From Gorillibacterium sp. (GTDB lineage Bacteria > Bacillota > Bacilli > Paenibacillales > NBRC-103111): a DNA stretch of 5,291 bases. The stretch is from the NCBI GenBank assembly GCA_014380705.1, contig JACMJI010000078.1:1-5291 (forward strand), in the 5' to 3' direction. A program made the translations under genes and the position numbers. Below, in pieces: positions 1-5,291 of the stretch (its first letter is position 1; every line of letters begins with the position of its first letter). The notes under the pieces are model-generated. The model saw only the letters and a list, made by a program, of their open reading frames with translations. It was not told where the DNA came from and did not search any database.

Positions 1-422
1 GCCGTCATTACAACTTCACTGCCAGCCCCACGCTCAACCGTGCTGCCCTGTACTTCAACGGGGTCTTTCGGCGGGTTGGCAGAGGAATCATCCGTTTCTG
101 TCTGATTGGCGTTTAAGCTTCCCCGGCTCGCCCCCTCTGGCTCGACTGCGCTTGCCTCGTTCCGAGTGACATCGCGAACGCCCGGGTCAGAATGGGCCTC
201 CTCAAGGGTGTCGGCGGCAGTCGCCTCCTTTTTGCCCGTCCAGTCATCCAGCGTACTGGACAGCAGATCAGCAAACCCTGGCTGTACGGACTCCAGATGA
301 TAAGTCTGCAGTAGCTTATCTATATAGAAATGAACCGTTGTCCATGTTACATATAGCGTGATTCCTGTAATTAAAATAGTTCCCAACATCAGCTTGCCTA
401 TCCATTGCAATAGCTTCGTCAC
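1..422 (-). CDS. N-terminally membrane-anchored protein of unknown function (partial, C-terminus beyond window)
   Basis: This reading frame is open from a GTG at 422-420 to the left window edge, giving 140 codons. Residues 1-11 (VTKLLQWIGKL) are short and basic, and about 12-30 form one hydrophobic segment (LMLGTILITGITLYVTWTTV), so an uncleaved membrane anchor is likely. Residues 31-62 look like a short folded or amphipathic stretch. From about 64 onward the sequence is rich in E, D, T, S, A, P and G with little hydrophobic content, typical of a flexible extracytoplasmic linker. The GTG start is chosen because AAGGGAG lies 8 nt upstream and the anchor follows immediately. An in-frame TTG 16 codons upstream, behind AAGGA, is a weaker alternative. 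From memory, Paenibacillus genomes carry similar anchored proteins near purA, but I know no function for them. The gene is separated from the acyltransferase gene by 209 nt and may be transcribed independently. The C-terminal domain that would define it is not visible. Confidence 0.8.
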   Translation of the reverse strand, partial: MTKLLQWIGKLMLGTILITGITLYVTWTTVHFYIDKLLQTYHLESVQPGFADLLSSTLDDWTGKKEATAADTLEEAHSDPGVRDVTRNEASAVEPEGASRGSLNANQTETDDSSANPPKDPVEVQGSTVERGAGSEVVMT

Positions 423-428
423 AATAAA

Positions 429-500
429 AACTCCCTTCGCCACATCAGGTAGACCCCTCAATCAAGAAGAGTCCTTACCAGTATTGACACAAAGGGAGTT
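429..500 (-). promoter_or_regulatory. Leader with SD-sequestering inverted repeat
   Basis: The SD of the anchored-protein gene (AAGGGAG, 431-437) lies inside AAGGGAGTT, and its exact 9-nt complement AACTCCCTT lies upstream in the same transcript at 492-500, 54 nt away. Pairing would bury the SD. A smaller GACUC/GGGUC stem can form in the intervening RNA. The T-rich stretch just after the SD arm means the same fold could also act as a weak terminator. The base complementarity is seen; any regulatory role is inferred. No convincing promoter was found between here and the acyltransferase stop. Confidence 0.4.
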
Positions 501-528
501 CATTTAATCGAAAGAAATCTGATTCTTG

Positions 529-577
529 CAAGGATAAACGTTTTTGGGCGTCTTTTGGCGCCATACGTTTACCGATG
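529..577 (-). repeat. Structured intergenic repeat, copy A
   Basis: This 49-nt unit shares 39 of 49 bases with the unit at 3535-3583 in the same orientation. The outer 12 nt on each side (CAAGGATAAACG and CGTTTACCGATG on the plus strand) are identical and the differences are all in the middle. The ends form a 9-bp stem around a smaller GGCG/CGCC stem. In minus-strand RNA all nine outer pairs form, one as a G-U wobble, whereas plus-strand RNA would have an A-C mismatch, so the minus strand is the likelier structured form. It lies between the acyltransferase stop and the next gene. Weaker similarity to copy B continues into both flanks. Confidence 0.75.
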
Positions 578-630
578 AAATATAAGAACAGCATAAAGGA
601 AAACTTATACTTTCTGATATTTCTAGAAAT
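578..630 (-). other. AT-rich hairpin plus 12-bp palindrome in the acyltransferase 3' region
   Basis: Plus-strand arms 578-598 and 604-622 are imperfect reverse complements (left AAATATAAGAACAG..., right ending CTGATATTT) around a 5-nt loop, giving a long AU-rich stem immediately after the acyltransferase stop codon. It abuts copy A of the structured repeat, so both may be one folded unit. The right arm runs into a perfect 12-bp palindrome, ATTTCTAGAAAT, at 619-630. A transcript-end or mRNA 3'-protection role is possible, but the stem is not GC-rich and lacks a clean U-tract, so I do not call it a standard terminator. Confidence 0.45.
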
Positions 631-631
631 C

Positions 632-1810
632 TTACATCGTTGTAGATTGGTTTACCACCGCTTGCTTGGTTGTCCCGCTTCTGTGACTTGTAAGCCAACG
701 TCCAAGCCTCATCCCCGGCTTTTCAATTCCATAGTACCCAGCCGCTGCTGCAGCAAAGCTCACCCCAAATGCAAGTGCCAGGATAACCGGCACCGGAATC
801 TTGTCCCGTAGAATGTGAAGAAAGCTCAGCAATACCACGAAATGGTATAAATATAAGCTGTACGAGGTTCTGCCGAGGAAGAGCACGGGTCTGCTTGATA
901 GCGGCTTCTGCATGAGGGGAGAAGCTAGCGCTAACCAAATGAATACAACAGCCCCGAGGGCAATGATCCAATCCTCCAAGTAAAAACGCGCTGTCCCTCG
1001 ATGCCAGTCCGCCCCATAAAATAACCATTTGTTCGTATAGGCAAGTACAGCAGCCCCTATTAAGCAGATGATCATCCATTTAGACAACCGGCTATAGACC
1101 TGGATCAACTCATGACGATACTTGGCTATCAAGGCCCCAATTAGAAAAAAAGAAATATAGTGGATCGTTACCACATGATTGGTCATGAATCGGGGCTGCA
1201 GCGTGTCCAATAAGAATTGAGCGGTTACTGACAATGCCGCACAGACTGGCAGAGTAAGCTTCCAGCCTCCCTTAACCACGATAAGTACCAGCAATGGGAA
1301 AATAATCGAGATCCGCATTTCATGGATCAGGGACCATAGAATCGGGTCATACACCGTTGAATTAAAATTCCCCAAAAATGTTGCGTGGTCCAATAAGGAG
1401 GAGAAAGTCGTCTTTGTCGTCCACTGACTATTAAAGTACCCACTTAAGCCGGTAAGTGGCGCATGAAAAAACGCCTCCTTAGCCAGAACAGCCAGCAGAA
1501 CGGCTGCTGCATAAGGTAGATAAATTCGGCAGATTCGTTTAACTAAATAGATACCGTAGGCAGGCTTCTTCCCGTCCGTATAGGGAAGTGCGAGAACGAG
1601 TCCGCTTAGAAGAAAGAACATTATAACAGCTTCATGCCCAGCCCAAATGATGTGGAGTGGGGTGTATTTCAGGAAATTAATCGGATAATTAATAAAGCCC
1701 CAACTCGTCGTGTTCTGCCCCATAAAAGGAAAGACTAGAAAAAAATGTCCGACCATCACCGCAAGTGCAGCTAATCCCCGCAGCGAATCTAACGATTCAT
1801 AACGTTTCAT
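632..1810 (-). CDS. Acyltransferase family 3 (OafA/YrhL-like) integral membrane protein
   Basis: The 392-residue product has the features of the acyltransferase-3 family, which moves acyl (often acetyl) groups onto sugars or other surface molecules at the membrane. The N-terminal signature LDSLRGLAALAV (7-18) is followed by H22, the conserved histidine of the family. VIMFFLLSGLVLALPY (62-77), KRICRIYLPY (91-100), ILWSLIHEM (157-165, with the usual W and E), FLGRTSYSLYLYH (311-323) and IEKPG (362-366) occur in family order. About ten hydrophobic segments span residues 12-360, and a short hydrophilic, probably cytoplasmic tail ends the protein. There is no fused SGNH domain. The length is normal for the single-domain form. 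The ATG start follows AGGGGAG at 1820-1826 with 9 nt spacing. The substrate cannot be told; a cell-wall or exopolysaccharide acceptor is a guess. Its neighbours are housekeeping genes, so context does not help. Confidence 0.9.
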   Translation of the reverse strand: MKRYESLDSLRGLAALAVMVGHFFLVFPFMGQNTTSWGFINYPINFLKYTPLHIIWAGHEAVIMFFLLSGLVLALPYTDGKKPAYGIYLVKRICRIYLPYAAAVLLAVLAKEAFFHAPLTGLSGYFNSQWTTKTTFSSLLDHATFLGNFNSTVYDPILWSLIHEMRISIIFPLLVLIVVKGGWKLTLPVCAALSVTAQFLLDTLQPRFMTNHVVTIHYISFFLIGALIAKYRHELIQVYSRLSKWMIICLIGAAVLAYTNKWLFYGADWHRGTARFYLEDWIIALGAVVFIWLALASPLMQKPLSSRPVLFLGRTSYSLYLYHFVVLLSFLHILRDKIPVPVILALAFGVSFAAAAAGYYGIEKPGMRLGRWLTSHRSGTTKQAVVNQSTTM

Positions 1811-1819
1811 TTATTTTAA

Positions 1820-1826
1820 CTCCCCT
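1820..1826 (-). promoter_or_regulatory. Ribosome-binding site of the acyltransferase gene
   Basis: AGGGGAG on the minus strand lies 9 nt before the ATG at 1810-1808 and fixes this start just ahead of the conserved SLRGLAAL motif. Confidence 0.75.
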
Positions 1827-1930
1827 AAGGACCAGAACTTGACCTGATGCCTATATATTTCTACAGATTTGACTCTCTGGTATACATCGACAGAAACCTA
1901 CATTACCCTTGTCGAATTCCACGAAGGGAT

Positions 1931-1964
1931 AATAAAACGGCCTGCTGTTAAAGCCAGACCGTTT
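1931..1964 (-). terminator. Intrinsic terminator of purA
   Basis: In minus-strand RNA, AAACGGUCUG pairs with CAGGCCGUUU over 10 bp with one U-G wobble and a 10-nt loop, followed by the T-rich UUUUAUUAU. It starts about 45 nt after the purA stop. It separates purA from the acyltransferase gene, which therefore needs read-through or its own promoter. Confidence 0.85.
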
Positions 1965-1977
1965 CATTTATATTTCT

Positions 1978-1986
1978 ATTATAACA
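1978..1986 (-). promoter_or_regulatory. Candidate extended -10 promoter upstream of the purA terminator
   Basis: The minus strand reads TGT followed by TATAAT, a perfect extended -10 element, between the purA stop and its terminator. The best -35 positions (AACAGT or CAACAG) are poor. If used, the transcript would start near 1971 and run at once through the terminator hairpin toward the acyltransferase gene about 160 nt on. I found no better promoter in 1811-1930, so this is the leading but weak candidate. Confidence 0.3.
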
Positions 1987-2009
1987 CAGTCTCATCGCTT
2001 ACTGTTGAC

Positions 2010-3357
<1,348 letters not shown>

Positions 3358-3363
3358 ATGTAA

Positions 3364-3392
3364 AGTGTATCAGCCTCATCGTTTGAAGTCAA
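3364..3392 (-). promoter_or_regulatory. Sigma-A promoter of purA
   Basis: The -35 element TTGACT (3392-3387) and the -10 element TACACT (3369-3364) are separated by 17 nt. The -10 is preceded by TGA, giving an extended -10 character. The predicted start is near 3357-3359, about 60 nt before the ATG. The PurR boxes lie immediately upstream, as expected for PurR-controlled genes. Confidence 0.85.
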
Positions 3393-3394
3393 TG

Positions 3395-3440
3395 AAAAAG
3401 CGAACAATATGATACCGACTAAATAGATTGTTCGGAATTT
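3395..3440 (-). promoter_or_regulatory. PurR operator: two inverted PurBoxes upstream of purA
   Basis: On the minus strand AAATTCCGAACAAT (3440-3427) matches the Bacillus PurBox consensus (A-N2-W-N-CCGAAC-W-N-T) completely. On the plus strand AAAAAGCGAACAAT (3395-3408) is an inverted second box with one change in the core (GCGAAC). They converge with 18 nt between the 14-mers, close to the strong/weak pair arrangement known for B. subtilis PurR, and the weaker box sits 2 nt from the -35. Repression by PurR when PRPP is low (adenine excess) is inferred from the family; purR itself is not in the window. Confidence 0.88.
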
Positions 3441-3503
3441 AGTCAGATTATTCCCGAAATACTGCTCCTATTCTATTATCTTTCCCATTCAGATAAATAA
3501 ACC

Positions 3504-3515
3504 CTATGCGCATAG
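3504..3515. other. 12-bp perfect palindrome CTATGCGCATAG
   Basis: A perfect two-fold symmetric site lies between the PurR operator and copy B of the structured repeat. There is no adjacent promoter that I can recognise, and a 12-bp palindrome can occur by chance. Confidence 0.25.
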
Positions 3516-3534
3516 AGTAGAAAAGAATCATTTA

Positions 3535-3583
3535 CAAGGATAAACGCCTGTCGGCGTCCTGTAGGGCCGTGCGTTTACCGATG
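3535..3583 (-). repeat. Structured intergenic repeat, copy B
   Basis: This is the second copy of the 49-nt unit at 529-577, with the same orientation and length, 39 of 49 bases identical, and identical 12-nt ends. The outer stem has nine pairs in minus-strand RNA. The pair just inside it is C-G here (3547/3571) and T-A in copy A (541/565), a compensatory change. An inner CGGC/GCCG stem replaces the GGCG/CGCC stem of copy A. It lies between dnaB and purA, upstream of the PurR operator. Confidence 0.75.
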
Positions 3584-3599
3584 CGGAATTAGAAAGAGT

Positions 3600-3628
3600 A
3601 AAAAATCCTGTACATTGTACAGGATTTT
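3600..3628 (-). terminator. Perfect 13-bp hairpin with U-tract, terminator-like (palindrome 1)
   Basis: Plus-strand arms AAAATCCTGTACA (3602-3614) and TGTACAGGATTTT (3616-3628) are exact reverse complements around one base; as RNA a 12-bp stem with a 3-nt loop is realistic. On the minus strand the stem ends in six U residues (3605-3600), the form of an intrinsic terminator. It lies about 200 nt past dnaB and behind the dnaB terminator, so it would end read-through or a small separate transcript. The core at 3605-3625 is also a 21-bp palindrome with a near-copy at 3656-3676, so a DNA-operator role is an alternative. Confidence 0.55.
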
Positions 3629-3655
3629 CAGTGTTATCTACAAAAGTGTGGCTTT

Positions 3656-3676
3656 ATCCTGTACAACGTGCAGGAT
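3656..3676. promoter_or_regulatory. Imperfect 21-bp palindrome, near-copy of the one at 3605-3625 (palindrome 2)
   Basis: Plus-strand arms ATCCTGTAC and GTGCAGGAT flank the 3-nt centre AAC, with one mismatch. The related site at 3605-3625 has arms ATCCTGTAC and GTACAGGAT around ATT. Centres are 51 bp apart, roughly five helical turns. This has no U-tract and so is not a terminator. Paired same-length dyads suggest operator half-site pairs for a dimeric regulator, or alternative RNA stems. The regulator is unknown. Confidence 0.45.
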
Positions 3677-3700
3677 CGATGGCTCAACTGTCGTTGTTCA

Positions 3701-3721
3701 TGCCCTTATTTAGAAAGGGCA
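3701..3721. other. 7-bp perfect hairpin
   Basis: TGCCCTT (3701-3707) and AAGGGCA (3715-3721) form a perfect stem with a 7-nt loop. Neither side has a U-tract. It lies in the candidate short transcript between dnaB and purA. Confidence 0.35.
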
Positions 3722-3741
3722 GCCTTCTCCTGAATGAACAT

Positions 3742-3771
3742 ATAATATTTATACATTCTGATGTAGAACAA
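3742..3771 (-). promoter_or_regulatory. Candidate sigma-A promoter just behind the dnaB terminator
   Basis: The minus strand has TTGTTC (3771-3766), an 18-nt spacer, and TATTAT (3747-3742), within an AT-rich stretch. The -35 overlaps the end of the dnaB terminator U-tract. It would start transcription near 3735 toward purA. The match is moderate and the AT-rich context raises the chance of coincidence. Confidence 0.35.
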
Positions 3772-3801
3772 AAAACGAGCATGCTTTTATTCGCAGCTCG
3801 T
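3770..3801 (-). terminator. Intrinsic terminator of rplI-dnaB
   Basis: In minus-strand RNA ACGAGC-UGC pairs with GCA-(bulged U)-GCUCGU around an 8-nt A-rich loop and is followed directly by a U-tract (UUUUU, into 3770). It begins 35 nt after the dnaB stop codon, a standard position, and makes purA a separate transcription unit. Confidence 0.88.
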
Positions 3802-3836
3802 CCTCGATTATTCTATTTCTATCTTCTTAGAGTCAA

Positions 3837-5204
3837 TTAAGCCCGAGCAGCCGCCACTTCTTGGTGGGTTCGGTCAAGACTTACAAACTTATTGAAGTTT
3901 TTTAGAAACGCCAGCTCAACCGTTCCAACCGGACCATTACGCTGTTTAGCGATGATGATTTCAATAATGTTCTTTTTCTCGGATTCTTTATCGTAATAAT
4001 CATCCCGGTATAGAAAGGCGACGATATCCGCATCTTGCTCAATGGAACCCGATTCCCGCAGGTCAGACATCATTGGACGCTTGTCCTGCCGCTGCTCCAC
4101 ACCCCGACTAAGCTGAGACAGAGCAATAACGGGTACCTCAAGCTCCCGCGCGATCTGCTTCAGTGTCCGGGATATTTCGGATACTTCCTGCTGCCGATTT
4201 TCCCCGCCACGACCGCGACCATGAATGAGTTGCAGATAGTCGATCAGGATCATCCCGAGTCCACGTTCCTTTTTTAAACGACGGCATTTGGCGCGAATGT
4301 CTGCAACCGTTACGGATGGAGAATCATCAATGTAAATATCAGCCTCCGATAACGACCCTATTGCCATCGTTATCTTCTCCCAATCGTCTGATTCCAGTGC
4401 ACCCGTCCGAAGCCTGGTCGCGTCCACATTCGCTTCAGCGCAAATCATCCGCTGAACGAGCTGGGACGCCCCCATTTCCAAACTAAAAATGGCGACCGTT
4501 TCTTTCTCTCTAACGCCCACATTCTGGGCTATATTTAGCGCAAAAGCCGTTTTTCCTACAGAGGGTCGAGCCGCTACAATGATTAGATCCGAGCGTTGAA
4601 AGCCCGATGTCATCTTGTCCAGATCGCGAAAGCCCGAAGCAATACCCGTGGTGCCTCCCCTATGCTGATTAAGAAATTCTACCCGCTCAAACACGTCCAT
4701 TAGCACGTCACGGATGGCGATAAAGCCGCTGCCCGAACGACGGTTGGAAATCTCCATAATCCGCTGCTCGGCCTCACTCAACAGACCGCCTACATCCTCA
4801 GCGCTAGCATAACCGCTCGAGACAATTTGGCTGGCTGCCCGTATGAGTCTACGTAGAAGCGATTTCTCCTCGACAATCTGCGCGTAGTAGTCAATATTAG
4901 CAGCGGTTGGTACCGAATTAGCAAGCTCGGAAAGATACGATACCCCGCCCGTTTCTTCAAGAATCCCTCGACCTTGCAGCTTTGCCGTCAAGGTAATCAG
5001 ATCAACTGGCTCTTCCGCTTCGGATAAGGCCAGCATGCTTTCAAATATGTTTCGGTGTGAAGGTCGATAAAAGTCGTCAGGAGACAGCCGTTCCATTGCT
5101 GTAACCAACGAATCACCATCCATCAGAATAGCGCCAAGCACAGCCTGCTCAGCCTCCGTATTCTGTGGCGGCACACCCTGAAGCAGAAGTTGTTCCCCTT
5201 CCAT
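3837..5204 (-). CDS. dnaB: Replicative DNA helicase (DnaB family; called dnaC in B. subtilis)
   Basis: This is the ring hexamer helicase that unwinds DNA at the replication fork, loaded by the initiation proteins and working with primase. The 455-residue length is normal. Residues 11-115 match the N-terminal helical (primase-contacting) domain, starting VPPQNTEAEQAVLGAIL. The RecA-like C-terminal domain covers about 185-447: Walker A ARPSVGKT (212-219, K218), FSLEMG with the catalytic glutamate E243, Walker B MILIDYLQL (318-326, D322), DNA-loop region around 330-340, ALSQLSRGVE (361-370), DLRESGSIEQDAD (381-393), and KQRNGP (420-425) with the arginine-finger candidate R422. No intein or frameshift is seen. 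The ATG lies 5 nt after the rplI stop, and its SD (GGGAG, 5219-5215) sits inside the end of rplI, so translation is probably coupled. The last residues (HQEVAAARA) are an unremarkable tail. Confidence 0.98.
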   Translation of the reverse strand: MEGEQLLLQGVPPQNTEAEQAVLGAILMDGDSLVTAMERLSPDDFYRPSHRNIFESMLALSEAEEPVDLITLTAKLQGRGILEETGGVSYLSELANSVPTAANIDYYAQIVEEKSLLRRLIRAASQIVSSGYASAEDVGGLLSEAEQRIMEISNRRSGSGFIAIRDVLMDVFERVEFLNQHRGGTTGIASGFRDLDKMTSGFQRSDLIIVAARPSVGKTAFALNIAQNVGVREKETVAIFSLEMGASQLVQRMICAEANVDATRLRTGALESDDWEKITMAIGSLSEADIYIDDSPSVTVADIRAKCRRLKKERGLGMILIDYLQLIHGRGRGGENRQQEVSEISRTLKQIARELEVPVIALSQLSRGVEQRQDKRPMMSDLRESGSIEQDADIVAFLYRDDYYDKESEKKNIIEIIIAKQRNGPVGTVELAFLKNFNKFVSLDRTHQEVAAARA

Positions 5205-5209
5205 CGTCC

Positions 5210-5291
5210 CTATTCTCCCGTTACTAGAACCTTTAAGGTTCCCGTGACGTCAGGATAAAGCTTTATCGGGATACTGATGGCTCCCACGGTA
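5210..5291 (-). CDS. rplI: Ribosomal protein L9, C-terminal end (partial)
   Basis: The last 26 codons before a TAG at 5212-5210 read TVGAISIPIKLYPDV followed by TGTLKVLVTGE. This is the C-terminal end typical of ribosomal protein L9 (pattern IKLHPEV...LKVxV), which binds 23S rRNA in the large subunit through its N-terminal domain. The 5' part lies beyond the right window edge. Its position just before dnaB matches the rplI-dnaC order known in B. subtilis. The stop is 5 nt from the dnaB ATG, so the two genes form one operon and the dnaB ribosome-binding site overlaps the end of rplI. Confidence 0.9.
   Translation of the reverse strand, partial: TVGAISIPIKLYPDVTGTLKVLVTGE

Larger units (their letters stand above)
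3600..3735 (-). ncRNA. Candidate short transcript between dnaB and purA
   Basis: A promoter-like pair at 3742-3771 and the terminator-like hairpin at 3600-3628 would bracket an RNA of roughly 135 nt. It would contain the hairpin at 3701-3721, palindrome 2 (3656-3676) and the terminal hairpin. The only minus-strand reading frames inside are a few codons long. I recognise no known RNA family. The bracket signals are seen; the transcript is inferred. Confidence 0.25.

Noticed and set aside
106..300. Plus-strand 64-codon frame inside the anchored-protein gene
   Set aside because: It is antisense to a better-supported minus-strand gene that has an SD and a membrane anchor; its composition reflects the GC-rich linker of that gene.
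484..512. TTGACA on the plus strand as a rightward promoter
   Set aside because: No acceptable -10 lies 15-19 nt downstream, and no plus-strand gene follows.
504..698. Minus-strand 64-codon frame overlapping the end of the acyltransferase gene and the repeat
   Set aside because: It is out of frame with the acyltransferase gene, runs through the structured repeat, and has no plausible ribosome-binding site.
575..811. Plus-strand 78-codon frame over the acyltransferase 3' end
   Set aside because: It starts inside repeat copy A and runs antisense to the acyltransferase gene, without an SD or a recognisable product.
723..1079. Minus-strand 118-codon frame within the acyltransferase gene
   Set aside because: It is an alternative frame of a gene with clear family motifs; the Cys- and His-rich translation is typical of a frame shadow.
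3450..3462. Possible third PurR box (TTCCCGAAAT) on the plus strand
   Set aside because: The core is CCGAAA rather than CCGAAC, the flanks fit poorly, and it points away from the strong box instead of toward it.
3605..3655. Plus-strand promoter TTGTAC-18-TACAAA flanked by the palindromes
   Set aside because: Both elements are weak and there is no credible plus-strand gene downstream. I kept the palindromes but not this promoter.
3631..3840. Plus-strand 69-codon frame between purA and dnaB, with an internal ATG at 3679
   Set aside because: It runs antisense through the dnaB terminator into the end of dnaB, has no good SD, overlaps the palindromes, and the product has no recognisable domain.

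Overview
The window is a stretch of low-to-medium G+C Firmicute chromosome, most probably Paenibacillus or a close relative. I infer this from the rplI-dnaB-purA gene order, the DnaB and PurA sequences, strong G-rich ribosome-binding sites, a PurR-type operator in front of purA, and a downstream anchored protein that resembles what I remember of Paenibacillus proteins beside purA. All genes lie on the minus strand, so transcription runs from right to left.

Reading in the direction of transcription: the last 26 codons of rplI (ribosomal protein L9) are followed 5 nt later by dnaB (replicative helicase). An intrinsic terminator closes this unit. A 534-nt intergenic region follows. It holds a possible secondary promoter, several dyads (including two related 21-bp palindromes, one of which doubles as a second terminator-like hairpin), one copy of a structured repeat, and the purA control region (two inverted PurR boxes, a sigma-A promoter and a leader with two hairpins). 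purA (adenylosuccinate synthetase) comes next and ends in its own terminator. After a 197-nt gap comes a gene for a multi-spanning acyltransferase-3 family membrane protein, which looks like an accessory gene in a housekeeping neighbourhood. A second copy of the structured repeat sits just behind its stop codon. The left edge holds the first 140 codons of a membrane-anchored protein of unknown function, whose Shine-Dalgarno sequence can be paired away by an upstream inverted repeat.

The protein-coding content is mostly conserved replication, translation and purine-synthesis machinery. The less ordinary signals are in the non-coding DNA: a 49-nt hairpin repeat present twice with a compensatory base-pair change, the paired palindromes between dnaB and purA that could form mutually exclusive RNA structures, and the SD-sequestering repeat. 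I see no mobile-element genes, CRISPR array, tRNA or rRNA, and no strong case for a wholly new protein system.
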